This document shows positions 7,801-17,666 of a stretch of 24,181 nt of DNA, piece by piece. The DNA comes from a virus. Under the pieces are notes generated by a model. It saw only the letters and a program-made list of their open reading frames with translations, had not been told where the DNA came from and searched no databases. Where the stretch lies: positions 1 through 24,181 of the IMG/VR virus record IMGVR_UViG_3300045135_000418; one strand, written 5' to 3'. The stretch's first letter is position 1, and each line of letters starts with the position of its first letter. Made by a program: the position numbers and the translations under genes.

Positions 7801-10800
7801 ATGCCTGTAGTTAGAATGCCAGATGGGGTACTAGTTAACTTCCCTGACGATATGCCTCGTGAAGAAATAAAGGGGTTAATAGCCAGTAAATTTCCTGAAC
7901 TTGCCGCCTCCGCTGCACCGGAAGAAGATACCTCACTACTGGGGTATGTTCCTGAAACATTTAAGGCTATCGGTGCGGGTGGTGCTGGTATGCTTGAGTC
8001 CGCGCTTACTGGTGCTGCCTTTCTATTGCCTGAAGAGCAAGAACAAGCTGCTCGCGCTCGCATTGCCGAAATCGGTGGGGGTGTACAAGAGTTCCTTGCC
8101 CCTGACGAAGCCTACGAAGGTACCTACCTAGACCTGATGCGTGGTGTGGGGTCTACCCTACCTTTCCTTGCTACTGGTTTTCTTGGCGCTCCCGGCCTTG
8201 TTGCTGGCGCCACTATGGGTGTTGGCGCAGGTGCAGGTGAAGCTGCCCAACGTGCTACTGCTGCGGGTGCTACTGAAGAAGAAATAAGTACTGCTGCTGG
8301 CTACGGTATGATTCCGGGCGCGTTTGAAATGGTAGGTCCGGCAAGGATTATTCGCCGTGCCCGTAGGGCGTTAGGTGGAAATACCGAAGAAGTAGCAGAC
8401 GCATTAAATAACAGTTTCAAGTCCAGACTTGCTAGGGTAAGTGAAGGCAGACTTGGCCGTGTAACTAGAGCAGCGATGGAAGAAGCAGCCCAAGAAGCCT
8501 CTTCAGAAGTACTCCAGAACTTAATTTCACAGGGTGTCTATGACCCCGATACCGGAACCTTCGAGGGTGTAGGTGAGTCCGCTAAGATTGGCGGCGGTGT
8601 AGGCGGTATCCTCCAGTTATTTACAGACCTCATAGTCGGTGGAAATCGCAGAGTGGGTAGGGCTGAAGGCGACGAAAGCGTATTTGAAGACGAACCCGCA
8701 ACAGAAACTCCTGCACCCAGTACTTTAGAGAGGCAGGATTCTCCTACCGTCCTTTCAGCAAACGACCTTGAGGGGCTAGGACTAGATTTAGACAAAGCCA
8801 CAGCAGATAAGCTGTTTGGGCTAGACTTGGCCGACCCAGAACAAAAAACACAAGCTAAGCGGATTCTTACTAACTACCGTAATAATCAAGCAGTACAGAA
8901 TAACAAGCCACAAACTGTGTCGCGCATAGACTCCTTGCTTCGCAGTGAGATATTCCAAGAGCCTGAAGAAGCTATTTTACGAAAACGTGAAGAACTCCCC
9001 CTAGAAGAAAGGATTAGGGTAAGACCCCCTGCTGAAGTACAGCCTGACCTTATTGACATCGCCGAAACTGAGCAGATACAGGAGGCGCTAGACGAAGAAG
9101 AACTAGCACAAATGCAGGCTGAAGAAGATGCGCAGCTAGCCTCCCAAGAAAGAGCAAAATCCGAAGTTGCCGCCGTACAGCAAGAAATGGAACTTGGTGA
9201 AGCTGACCGTCGTGTAGCAGAAAGGCGAGAGATGGAGACGGCCGAGAAACGTAGGCAAGTCCTCCTCCCCATCTTGGGTCGCGAAGATATTACAGACGCC
9301 GGAAACATCGGTAGGGCGTTTAGTGCTGAACTACGTAGGCAAGGATTCACAGATACTGAACCTACACAGGATGAGCTTGCAGCAATCACTCGCCGTTCGT
9401 ATGAACTGGAGCAAGCCGCAGGGGTAGAAACCGCGCAAGCTGCTGAACAGGCCGCAGGAACCGCCGGGCTAGAGGCTCTTATACCCGAACGTAGGACGAC
9501 TCCTGCCGCTCCAGAACTTACCGAGCAGGAACTCCAACGCGCAGAAAAAGCTCGTCTTAATAGGGAGCAGATGGACAGTGTTGGTCGTGGGGTAGAAGGA
9601 CAGCTCGAAATACCAGCCATTGAACGCCCTGAGCGCGCCGCCGCTCGTGCTGCCGAACCAGAAGCTACAGTAGCAGAAACTCCAAAAGCACAAAAAGTTA
9701 ATAAGGTGTTCTTCGATAAACTTAATGTCGCCCCTGCTGCCCCCATACGTAGGCGCACTCAGGGTATGGACACTGACAGCCCTGAATTCCGTGCCGAGCT
9801 GACTAATTTTGCGCGTAGTGCTCGCGTACCCGAACAGACTAAAATTAATATAAACAACTTCTTACAAGCCAGCCCAGAAGCTGCTGCGCAACAAGATTTG
9901 TTTGCTCCTACCACACCAAGGCGCACTATTTATGAGCGCGATGTAGCACGTCGTAGAGAAGAAAGAGCCGCTAAAAAAGTAACGGAAAGTACAACTACTG
10001 CGCCCGAAACTACTGCGCCCGAAACTACTACTCCTGTTGCTCCTGCTCCTGCTCCTACTCCTGCTCCTACTCCTGTTGCTCCTAAACCCGCACCCAAAAA
10101 GGCTACGCCACTAAAAGAAGAGGCCAAACCTAGCACCCCACCTAGGGTGCGCGCGCGTGCAAAGAAAGCTGCTACTACACCGCTGGAGAAAGTACAGGCG
10201 ACCAAGGTAACCAAGAACAATAAGTACACCCCAGAAGGGGCGATGAAAGGGTACTTAGACCTTGCGGATCAAGACATTGATCTAGCACTCCGTGAAATAG
10301 CATTCGATGCGGTTGTGCCTAAAGAATCTACCATCAAATCTGTAACTGCTAGACGCCAATCAAAGAGTGCCAGAAAGTGGGTAGAAGAAAACATGCCCGA
10401 GAATGTTCCGGCATTGGAGGCACTTACTGAAGAAGCGACTACAGAAGAGACTAAACGAGTACAGGAAGACCTACGCCGTTCCCCTAAGCGTCGGGCTGAT
10501 AATGTAGCGGCACGCAAGAAAAAAGAGGCGGCTGACCTTGAGGCTGTTAAGAGCTACATAAACCCGAAAGAAGATATAGCGGAAAACGACAGCCTGACCA
10601 TGGAAGTTGTGGACGACGTAATAGACTTTCAAAATGAGCCGTTACGTGCCCCAGAAGAAGTAGAACTAGATGTCGATAAGGCGGCACTCCGCGAACAGCT
10701 AGACATAGACATGGCCGCGTTTGAGGGCGATGTAAACCAATACCTGCGTGCGGATGCAGTAGCAGCTACTATGGCGACGGCTGACGCTTCGGTTGCCGAA

Positions 10801-13800
10801 GCAGTAAATAGAGGCAGCGTACTAAACGCGCTAGGCGCTATCTTCAAAACTTCCAAGAATTCCCAAGTCCGTAGTGTTGCCACGACTCTAGCCAAAGCTA
10901 TTAAAGCAGCAGGCGGAGTGCGAGTTACTGTAGTAGAAGACCTGACTGACTCTAGGGGCAACCAACTTGCGGGGGTTTACGACGAATCCACCGACACCAT
11001 ACTTATCAACAAAGCCATACCAGTAAGCACCCACGTTGTTCTTCACGAGGCGGGCCATGCAGCGACTGCTCAAGTACTTAATAACCCTAGTCACCCGACT
11101 ACTGTGGCGCTTACGAAACTATACAACGATCTAAAGGAATCTCTGCCAGACGAATACGGTATGACTTCACTTAAGGACTTTGTTGCCGAGGCGTTTGTTA
11201 ATCCCGAATTCCAAGCCAAGCTGGCTGCGTTTAAACCTAAAGGCCAACCCAAAACTGCATGGGATAAGTTCTGGTCCGCAGTGGGGCGTTTGTTTGGTAT
11301 AGACACAGCTTCTGCTAATACAGAAGTACAGGAACTTATAAACACACTCCTAGCCACTGCGCCAAATACTAGAAAGGTAACCACAGTACCCTCGGCTATC
11401 GCGAAAGGGAACAACGCAGAAGCAGCGACTCACCTAATGAGTAACGGTAAGGACTTCCTAAAAGACGCTCCGCCAAACACTGCTGAAGAGATATTTTCAT
11501 GGGGCAGTAAGACTGAACAACGCGTACGAGCTAACTTTTTGAATGGCGTGGGGCTTGAAGCTATTACTGACCTGCTCAAGATTAAAATCCCTGAAGCCAA
11601 AGACGTTGAGAAGATACTATATAAGATCGACGGCGCCCGCGTCGAAGGGATGAAAACATACAATGCGCTACGTGACGACATTATCAAGGCGTTTAAGGGT
11701 AGTCCTACAGATAAGAAAGCCTACAATCAGTTAGTATCTTTCTCTACCATCAACAAAATTGATCCTACTATTGACGAAGATAGGGTTAAGAAACATTGGT
11801 TGGTGTACGGAGAGCGTGACAGCAGCGGTAACCTTGTGCGCAAAGAAGTGTCGTTTGACACCAAGGCCAAGATGGGAGTCGCTAAGCGTAGGTTAGAGGA
11901 TAGGCTGGAACGAGAAAAGGCCGCTAATCCTGACAATGTTTCCCTTACTGAAATAGAGGCTATAGAGCCTACAAATGAGAACATTGCTAACTACGAAGAA
12001 GCCAAACGCTTGTACAACTCGCTATCCACAAGTACTCAGCGCGCGGCCTACACGAAATTAAGAGACTTTTATAAGGACATAAACGACCAGATTATTGCGG
12101 CAGAAGAATCCAACATAGAAAAATTGGAGCTGGATAAAGGCGCCAAAAAGACGATACGCGATACGCTGTTCCTTAAAAGACTGAAGACCGGGTTTATTGA
12201 CCCGTACTTCCCGCTAACACGTTCTGGAGATAATTGGCTAGAGTTCTCCTACACCGACGACAACGGACAAACAGTCTATGGCACAGGCTCTTTCGACACA
12301 GAGCTACAACGTGATCGCGCTATAGCCAAGCTCAAAGACCTACCTAACGTCGATGAGAACACCGTAAGAAAGCGGTCGCTGGCAGAGATACAGACTAAGA
12401 CCTACGATAACTCTATACCCATACCTTTCTTGACAGATTTAAGGAAGCAGATACAGGGGTTGGAAGTAAAGGACGCTGCCGCTAAAAAGCAAGTCGATGA
12501 GTTTTTGGCTGACCTTACGTTGCGCGCTTTGCCTGACCAGAGTCTCATACAGTCTAGGATGGTACGCCAAAACATCGCCTTCTTTGAGGGGGACGCAGTA
12601 GAGTCTTTTGATAAACGTGGTCCTCAATTTGTAAACAGTCTAGCTAACCTTACCTACCTTGTGGACCTAGAAAACGCTGGTAGAGTTGTTCGTGAGAAAC
12701 GTGATGCCCTACCGGAAAGCGAAGAGCTAGCGCGCGAAGCAGCTACGATAGTGGCGGGCACCAAAGAAGAAACAGGAAGGATGCAAGCCTTCGGCAGCTT
12801 GCCGAGCTATGTCCAGTTCTCTAAGAATCCTTTCTTGCCCGAATACGCTAGGTGGATGCGAGCGGGTACGTTTGTGTGGACCTTGGGGGCAAACATAAGT
12901 TCTACCGTAGTTAACGCGTCGATAATTCCTATCGTACTTCAGTCTAGGTTGTCTGGACAGTACGGACCTTTACGTGCGACTAAGGCTACATCTAGAGCAA
13001 GTGCGCTGTATGCAAGCTCATTCGGCAAAACCTCCAGAGAAGGATTAGAAGGAGAAGTACGAGAGCTAGGCGGGTTCTCTACTACAAACGATTTCTCCCA
13101 AGACCCAAAGAAAGAAGCAAAATTCGCTCCCATCGCTCCGCTTAACAAGTTGTTTAAAGAGCGGGGCATCGACACGCGTACAATATCGGGGGAGACATCT
13201 CAGATAGATAACCCTGTAACTCCTTGGATAAATAAACTTTCTTACTACTCAGGTTTCTTATTCAACCATTCAGAGCGCGCCATCCGTCAGATAAGCGCAA
13301 TCAGTACCTACATATTGGAGATCGAGAACCTTGTGGCTAAGGCCCGAGGAGTCAAAGAAGGTAGCGTCGCGTTTAAGGATATAACCCCAGAAGAGATCAA
13401 TACTTTTGGCGAACAGGCCGCAGAGACTGCGATAGACACCACTACCTACGTCAACACTTCAGCGTTGCTTACTACTGCTCCTCGCATAGCGCAGACAGGT
13501 GTAGGCTCTTTAATCTGGCAATACAAACGAGTTCCCGGCCAGTTCCTGTACACCCACCTGAGCATGATTAAGACGTTGTTCGACGACATGACAGGCAGGG
13601 CTAGAAACGAGGCGGAGCGAGAAGAAGCTAGAGTGCTAAGGAACACGTTCTTCTATCTTACTGCTACGGGTGCGGCGCTGGTAGGCGTTAAGGGTATACC
13701 CATGTACGGTACGGCGGTTGCGTTGATGAACTTGTTCCTTGAGGATGACGAGGACGACGCTAACACTATCATCGCTAAAATGATTGGGGAAGATAAGTAC

Positions 13801-14493
13801 TATGGGTTGATAGCTAGTATGGCAGGCATCGACATCACTGACCGTATTGCATTGACCAACCTTATGGTGCGTGACCGTGGCAACTATAAACCCAACAGCC
13901 AGATAGAAGGCTTACTTGAATCGTGGCTCGGCCCAACTTACGGGGTAGGCACGCGAGCTGCCGGTGGTTTTATAGACTTGTTTAGCGATGACCCCAAGAA
14001 TAAGGACAGAGCGATTGAAGCTATATTACCTACAGGCGCCTCCAACGTAGTTAAGTCTTATCGTTTTGCGACCAAGGGTTATGAGACAGGCCGAGGGGAC
14101 GCCATCATTACTGGCGAACTACCGGCAGGAGATGTGTTTAAGCAAGCATTAGGCTTCTCTCCCATCTCGACTAGAGCCGCACGAGATAAGCTATCGGTTA
14201 ACATCCGTAAGGATAGAGGCAGGAAAGAACGACGCAGCCGCATAATCGAGAAGATTACTTACGGCCTACAAAACGACAGGCCCGAACTAGTGACAGAAGG
14301 GTATAGTGACGCAGCCGAGTACAACGCAGACCACCCGTCCACTGCTATCAAGGCGTCTACAATAGAGCAGTCCATATCCGGAAAAGCTAGACGCTCAGCA
14401 ACTGCTAGAATAACGGGCGGCGCTCCGGTAGACAGGAACGTGCTTAACGAGATACTGGAATCGAACCGAGAGTTTGAGGAAGGGTTAGACTAA
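7801..14493 (+). CDS. Giant polyvalent virion protein with embedded HEAGH metallopeptidase motif (2230 aa)
   Basis: The N-terminus MPVVRMPDGVLVNFPDD is a short module frequent in large phage internal proteins. A Gly/Ala hydrophobic module follows (about 105-280). A charged coiled-coil region lies at about 414-490, and a Pro/Thr/Ala linker with basic end at about 729-792. The zinc-peptidase signature HEAGH is at 1082-1086, with a likely third ligand Glu1130 in FVAEAF. YFPLTRSGDNWLEF (1469-1482) is a motif typical of large phage polyvalent proteins. Hydrophobic segments lie at about 1691-1712 and 1949-1980, the latter followed by an acidic EDDEDD stretch. Known relatives are multidomain proteins thought to be injected with phage DNA. 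The peptidase could process virion proteins, the protein itself, or host targets. Start: GGGG 6 bp before ATG. It ends the rightward operon, with its stop codon touching the terminator. No transglycosylase motif was recognised. Confidence 0.85.
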   Translation: MPVVRMPDGVLVNFPDDMPREEIKGLIASKFPELAASAAPEEDTSLLGYVPETFKAIGAGGAGMLESALTGAAFLLPEEQEQAARARIAEIGGGVQEFLAPDEAYEGTYLDLMRGVGSTLPFLATGFLGAPGLVAGATMGVGAGAGEAAQRATAAGATEEEISTAAGYGMIPGAFEMVGPARIIRRARRALGGNTEEVADALNNSFKSRLARVSEGRLGRVTRAAMEEAAQEASSEVLQNLISQGVYDPDTGTFEGVGESAKIGGGVGGILQLFTDLIVGGNRRVGRAEGDESVFEDEPATETPAPSTLERQDSPTVLSANDLEGLGLDLDKATADKLFGLDLADPEQKTQAKRILTNYRNNQAVQNNKPQTVSRIDSLLRSEIFQEPEEAILRKREELPLEERIRVRPPAEVQPDLIDIAETEQIQEALDEEELAQMQAEEDAQLASQERAKSEVAAVQQEMELGEADRRVAERREMETAEKRRQVLLPILGREDITDAGNIGRAFSAELRRQGFTDTEPTQDELAAITRRSYELEQAAGVETAQAAEQAAGTAGLEALIPERRTTPAAPELTEQELQRAEKARLNREQMDSVGRGVEGQLEIPAIERPERAAARAAEPEATVAETPKAQKVNKVFFDKLNVAPAAPIRRRTQGMDTDSPEFRAELTNFARSARVPEQTKININNFLQASPEAAAQQDLFAPTTPRRTIYERDVARRREERAAKKVTESTTTAPETTAPETTTPVAPAPAPTPAPTPVAPKPAPKKATPLKEEAKPSTPPRVRARAKKAATTPLEKVQATKVTKNNKYTPEGAMKGYLDLADQDIDLALREIAFDAVVPKESTIKSVTARRQSKSARKWVEENMPENVPALEALTEEATTEETKRVQEDLRRSPKRRADNVAARKKKEAADLEAVKSYINPKEDIAENDSLTMEVVDDVIDFQNEPLRAPEEVELDVDKAALREQLDIDMAAFEGDVNQYLRADAVAATMATADASVAEAVNRGSVLNALGAIFKTSKNSQVRSVATTLAKAIKAAGGVRVTVVEDLTDSRGNQLAGVYDESTDTILINKAIPVSTHVVLHEAGHAATAQVLNNPSHPTTVALTKLYNDLKESLPDEYGMTSLKDFVAEAFVNPEFQAKLAAFKPKGQPKTAWDKFWSAVGRLFGIDTASANTEVQELINTLLATAPNTRKVTTVPSAIAKGNNAEAATHLMSNGKDFLKDAPPNTAEEIFSWGSKTEQRVRANFLNGVGLEAITDLLKIKIPEAKDVEKILYKIDGARVEGMKTYNALRDDIIKAFKGSPTDKKAYNQLVSFSTINKIDPTIDEDRVKKHWLVYGERDSSGNLVRKEVSFDTKAKMGVAKRRLEDRLEREKAANPDNVSLTEIEAIEPTNENIANYEEAKRLYNSLSTSTQRAAYTKLRDFYKDINDQIIAAEESNIEKLELDKGAKKTIRDTLFLKRLKTGFIDPYFPLTRSGDNWLEFSYTDDNGQTVYGTGSFDTELQRDRAIAKLKDLPNVDENTVRKRSLAEIQTKTYDNSIPIPFLTDLRKQIQGLEVKDAAAKKQVDEFLADLTLRALPDQSLIQSRMVRQNIAFFEGDAVESFDKRGPQFVNSLANLTYLVDLENAGRVVREKRDALPESEELAREAATIVAGTKEETGRMQAFGSLPSYVQFSKNPFLPEYARWMRAGTFVWTLGANISSTVVNASIIPIVLQSRLSGQYGPLRATKATSRASALYASSFGKTSREGLEGEVRELGGFSTTNDFSQDPKKEAKFAPIAPLNKLFKERGIDTRTISGETSQIDNPVTPWINKLSYYSGFLFNHSERAIRQISAISTYILEIENLVAKARGVKEGSVAFKDITPEEINTFGEQAAETAIDTTTYVNTSALLTTAPRIAQTGVGSLIWQYKRVPGQFLYTHLSMIKTLFDDMTGRARNEAEREEARVLRNTFFYLTATGAALVGVKGIPMYGTAVALMNLFLEDDEDDANTIIAKMIGEDKYYGLIASMAGIDITDRIALTNLMVRDRGNYKPNSQIEGLLESWLGPTYGVGTRAAGGFIDLFSDDPKNKDRAIEAILPTGASNVVKSYRFATKGYETGRGDAIITGELPAGDVFKQALGFSPISTRAARDKLSVNIRKDRGRKERRSRIIEKITYGLQNDRPELVTEGYSDAAEYNADHPSTAIKASTIEQSISGKARRSATARITGGAPVDRNVLNEILESNREFEEGLD

Positions 14494-14514
14494 AAAATGC
14501 CCCCCGTGGGGGGC
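14492..14514 (-). terminator. Intrinsic terminator of the leftward operon
   Basis: On the minus strand GCCCCCC-AC-GGGGGGC (plus 14499-14514), a 7-bp all-GC stem with a minimal loop, is followed by A and TTTTTT (plus 14492-14497), the canonical form. On the plus strand the same hairpin is followed by TAAGTCCTCT and lacks a U-tract, so it should be weak for rightward transcripts. The A-run overlaps the TAA stop of the 2230-aa gene. Confidence 0.9.
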
Positions 14515-14543
14515 TAAGTCCTCTGACAAGGAAACTACCAAAC

Positions 14544-14765
14544 TTACTTTACGCGCCAAACACGTACCCCATACTTACCATCTTCTATACGAACGCGTTT
14601 GGTCATTTCTTGCTTAGTCACCCCGGTGGCTTTCACTATGTCTTCTATTGCTTTGGCGGTATTTACGCAGGGTACAAAGACGGAAGCACCGGGGATAAAC
14701 TTAGACCAGTCTATTACTATACGTACGCCGTCCGGCGAAATATCAGTTACCATCAACCTCGTCAT
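14544..14765 (-). CDS. Small conserved-looking hypothetical protein (73 aa)
   Basis: I do not recognise it. It is a soluble, basic-ended protein without Cys or TM segments. The first half looks like beta strands (VRIVIDWSKF, ASVFVPC), then a helix (TAKAIEDIVKATGVTKQEM) and a basic VRVWRVK end. Its start ATG (14763-14765) overlaps the end of the primase-helicase gene by 23 bp, with GGAAG about 6 bp ahead of it. A second ATG at 14751-14753 would shorten it by four residues. It is the last gene before the operon terminator. The overlap suggests coupling to the replication genes and perhaps a small accessory role. Function unknown. Confidence 0.65.
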   Translation of the reverse strand: MTRLMVTDISPDGVRIVIDWSKFIPGASVFVPCVNTAKAIEDIVKATGVTKQEMTKRVRIEDGKYGVRVWRVK

Positions 14766-17643
14766 CGGCTTCTTCCCACTCTAGTACCCATAGGTGCTGT
14801 ACAGGGGTCTTAATTTTTGTCCCCTTACCGAGACGCCCTTTAGTTTTAACCATGTTCATCTCTTCTTTCATTTGCGCCTCAATGGTAGGGAAGTACAGAC
14901 CTCTGGCCATAACCCACTTCTTCCAACTAGTAGGGGGCATATACATCTTATTCACGTCCCCTTCTATGCGCGCTATCCAGTTAGTTATAGGGACGGCATC
15001 CGGTAGGATTAGATTGTCCATTTCTGGGTCCCCAGAGCGTGCATCCGCAGTGCTCTTTACACGTAAGATACCGCGCGGGTGTTCATTCAAGTACTGTGCT
15101 ACCAAATCGTGTATATCTACGACCATGTCGTTCATGCTTTGCTTTGCTCTCACTAATTCTGCTACCTCCCATTTATATAGCGCATCTAAGTCCCAGTCAT
15201 GTAGCCCCAACTTCTTCGCAATAAGAGTACCCGCGTACACACAAGTAGTTTCTGCTAGCCAGAACCGATGCTGAGAATCCAAATCCGCCGCTTCCATTAG
15301 CCTGTCTCTTGTTGCAAGCACGAGCTTCTCAGTGGCCTTCATGTTCTTAAGTATGTGCTGTATGAACACCTCACCGGCATGCCCGTAGTTAGCGGCTAAG
15401 TCGTCGTTCAATGTGTTAGCTCGCAATGTGTCTTCCCTAGAAAACAACTTCTTTGTGGCAGTAGCCTCAAGCATTCGACCTATTTCGCCTTTGGCGTGCT
15501 CCCTATGCTTAGAAACAATATCCTGTAGGCTAGTGTTACCGTTGGTACCAATCAACAACGCCCACTCCATACCACGATAGCGTTCAGAGTTTTGGCCAGA
15601 ATTGTTAAGTCGGTTCTTCTGCTCGCCATCCACAGCGGCATAGCAAAACTCACTAGCTGCTTTAGGTTCGTAGTTTGTTATCTCGTCTATGTAGAGCGGC
15701 AGGTTCTTCCATATCTCGGCACGGTTCCACGCTGAGTTACCCGTATCTTTACCCCGCATGACTAGCTTCTTCGGGTTCCCCCAAATAGACGCGCCCCCGT
15801 ACATACCCGTGGTTTTACCATAGCCAGAATCGGGACTCATTAGGTGGTATATAGCCCCCGCAATGTTGGGGATAAAAGCCATAAGTGGGGCGCCAAACCC
15901 CAAGCCAAACATGTACTGGTGCTCTTCAAAATTGGGGCGGTTATAGAAATCTGTAACTTTCTTCCAACCCTCTAACGTTCCCCTCTTCTTAAACATAGGA
16001 AAGTACTGTGCCGTACGAGAGCTAGCAGGGTTAATTACTATCTCGTCTGCTTTTATCTCCCTATCCCCCAACACAAACCCGCTCATGTCTTCCGTCCAAC
16101 CAAACTGGACGTGGACGTTTACAAAGTCTTTGCCGAATTCTTTGCTTTGTAGCCTGTTAATCCATGCGCCAACGTAAGTCATAAGAGCATCCGCTTGTTT
16201 GCGAAGAACAAAAATATCGTTCATACCCATAGCTTTGCGGAACGCTTCTGGTGAAGTTAGCTCGGCCATAGGGATTACAAAAGTCTGTATGCCCTCTCTA
16301 TCGGTATGATGTTTGAATTCAAACGAGGGGCCTTCAAACGGGTCTAGCAATCTTTTAGTTATATACAGTGGACGTTTGTATATAGTTTCTTCAGAAGTAG
16401 TCCCGTCCTCGTGCTCTATGGTCACGTATATACTCCCGTTGACCGAGCGTTTATAAGGAAAGGGATAGTCCGGTATTTTGCTTGTAGTAACCAACGGCGG
16501 TGGAGTTTCTTCTTCCTCTTCACCTTCGGCTAACACTTGTGGAGTCTGCTCGACAACAACCTCTACGATGTCGGACTGAGCTTCTTTCATCTCCATGCAC
16601 AGCTTTATAGGAGATTTTATCTTCCCCTTGTGCGGGCATCCTTCACATCCAGACGGATTGTCTTTCTCAAAAGTCATGCACAGGTGAGGGGTCTCGATGG
16701 AGTTGGCTACCTTAGTTGTTTCGTTCTCACTGTAGCCGTCGTATCTACTAGAGATTAGATGTATCGCCTGTTCTCCATCCTCTTCACAGTGCTTTGCGAT
16801 TGACAGTACGTGGAGCCAGTCGGTATAGGATAAATCATTGGGTTGCATGATAGCGCGATGCACCTGCCCACAACCTTTACCCGCAGCCGTCGAAGCTAAT
16901 AGTTTAGAAAACTTCTTCGTGTAATTCTGATTACCTTTAGCCCGCGAAATATCTTGGGTGTCCTCAGCACTGTAGTCTCTTGCGATGAGAACTGGCTTCA
17001 CTGAGGCAGGAAGTTTTGCAGTAAAATCTTCTAGGGTAACGTACCCCGCAAGCTCTTTACCGACTAACTTAACGTCAAGAGGAGGTGCCCCTTTAAAGTT
17101 GTGGGTGTTTGGGACGCGCAAAATCCTAGCCGCATCCGCTGTTACTACGGGATCAGCTTCCAAACCGAACTCATAGCAAGCTGCCTTGAGTTGCTCCGCT
17201 ACCGGAACCCATTCTTCGCGTGAGTACGGGCGAGTAAGAACCCAATACACATGCAGCCCACGGCCCGAATTTACTACCGCAGTACATTTAGGGAGATCGT
17301 AACCTTTCCTAAACTCTCGTAGCGCCTTCAGTGCGTCAGCCTGTGTAGCGTAGGGCTTACCTTCTCCACAGTCTAAATCTAGAAATAAAGCCTTAACTTG
17401 CAGCGCGTTGTCGGCTTTGCGTCCTTTGCTGCTATCCTTAAACGTAGCAGGAGTGTAATAGGCGTCGAATCCGTTTACATCAAACTTGTGTGCTGCTTCC
17501 GCAGCTTCGTCCGCCGAGGTATAAAATTCAGGTATTGCTCGTGTCTGTTCTTTACCATCGCCATCTGTAAATTTTTGTATGCCTACTACGCAGTAGTACC
17601 CCTCATTACCGACGACAGCACTAAGAAACTCTTTGGTCTCCAT
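14743..17643 (-). CDS. Primase-helicase fusion: archaeo-eukaryotic-type primase with SF3/DUF927-like ATPase (966 aa)
   Basis: It likely makes primers and unwinds DNA at the phage fork. The N-terminal part shows the three archaeo-eukaryotic primase motifs: acidic FLDLDCGEG (Asp89, Asp91), SGRGLHVYW (126-134) and RVPNTHNFK (176-184). A PriCT-like helical region (W...VLSIAKH, about 275-310) and a Cys cluster (C322, C333, C336, C349, in CEGCPHKG) follow and may bind zinc. An acidic/Pro linker at about 365-390 leads to the ATPase, with Walker A SPDSGYGKTT (603-612) and Walker B LPLYIDE (648-654). It resembles the DUF927/SF3 group of phage and plasmid replicative helicases. Start: ATG with GGA 6-8 bp upstream, behind a stem-loop. 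It works with the neighbouring SSB-like protein and the family A polymerase. Activity is inferred from motifs; oligomeric state is unknown. Confidence 0.9.
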   Translation of the reverse strand: METKEFLSAVVGNEGYYCVVGIQKFTDGDGKEQTRAIPEFYTSADEAAEAAHKFDVNGFDAYYTPATFKDSSKGRKADNALQVKALFLDLDCGEGKPYATQADALKALREFRKGYDLPKCTAVVNSGRGLHVYWVLTRPYSREEWVPVAEQLKAACYEFGLEADPVVTADAARILRVPNTHNFKGAPPLDVKLVGKELAGYVTLEDFTAKLPASVKPVLIARDYSAEDTQDISRAKGNQNYTKKFSKLLASTAAGKGCGQVHRAIMQPNDLSYTDWLHVLSIAKHCEEDGEQAIHLISSRYDGYSENETTKVANSIETPHLCMTFEKDNPSGCEGCPHKGKIKSPIKLCMEMKEAQSDIVEVVVEQTPQVLAEGEEEEETPPPLVTTSKIPDYPFPYKRSVNGSIYVTIEHEDGTTSEETIYKRPLYITKRLLDPFEGPSFEFKHHTDREGIQTFVIPMAELTSPEAFRKAMGMNDIFVLRKQADALMTYVGAWINRLQSKEFGKDFVNVHVQFGWTEDMSGFVLGDREIKADEIVINPASSRTAQYFPMFKKRGTLEGWKKVTDFYNRPNFEEHQYMFGLGFGAPLMAFIPNIAGAIYHLMSPDSGYGKTTGMYGGASIWGNPKKLVMRGKDTGNSAWNRAEIWKNLPLYIDEITNYEPKAASEFCYAAVDGEQKNRLNNSGQNSERYRGMEWALLIGTNGNTSLQDIVSKHREHAKGEIGRMLEATATKKLFSREDTLRANTLNDDLAANYGHAGEVFIQHILKNMKATEKLVLATRDRLMEAADLDSQHRFWLAETTCVYAGTLIAKKLGLHDWDLDALYKWEVAELVRAKQSMNDMVVDIHDLVAQYLNEHPRGILRVKSTADARSGDPEMDNLILPDAVPITNWIARIEGDVNKMYMPPTSWKKWVMARGLYFPTIEAQMKEEMNMVKTKGRLGKGTKIKTPVQHLWVLEWEEADDEVDGN

Positions 17644-17666
17644 AAATTTTCCACATCAGAGAAATG

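Noticed and set aside
8886-9758. Minus-strand frame of 290 codons opposite the giant gene
   Set aside because: Ser/Ala/Cys-rich antisense of an Ala/Glu-rich coding region, with no recognisable domain.
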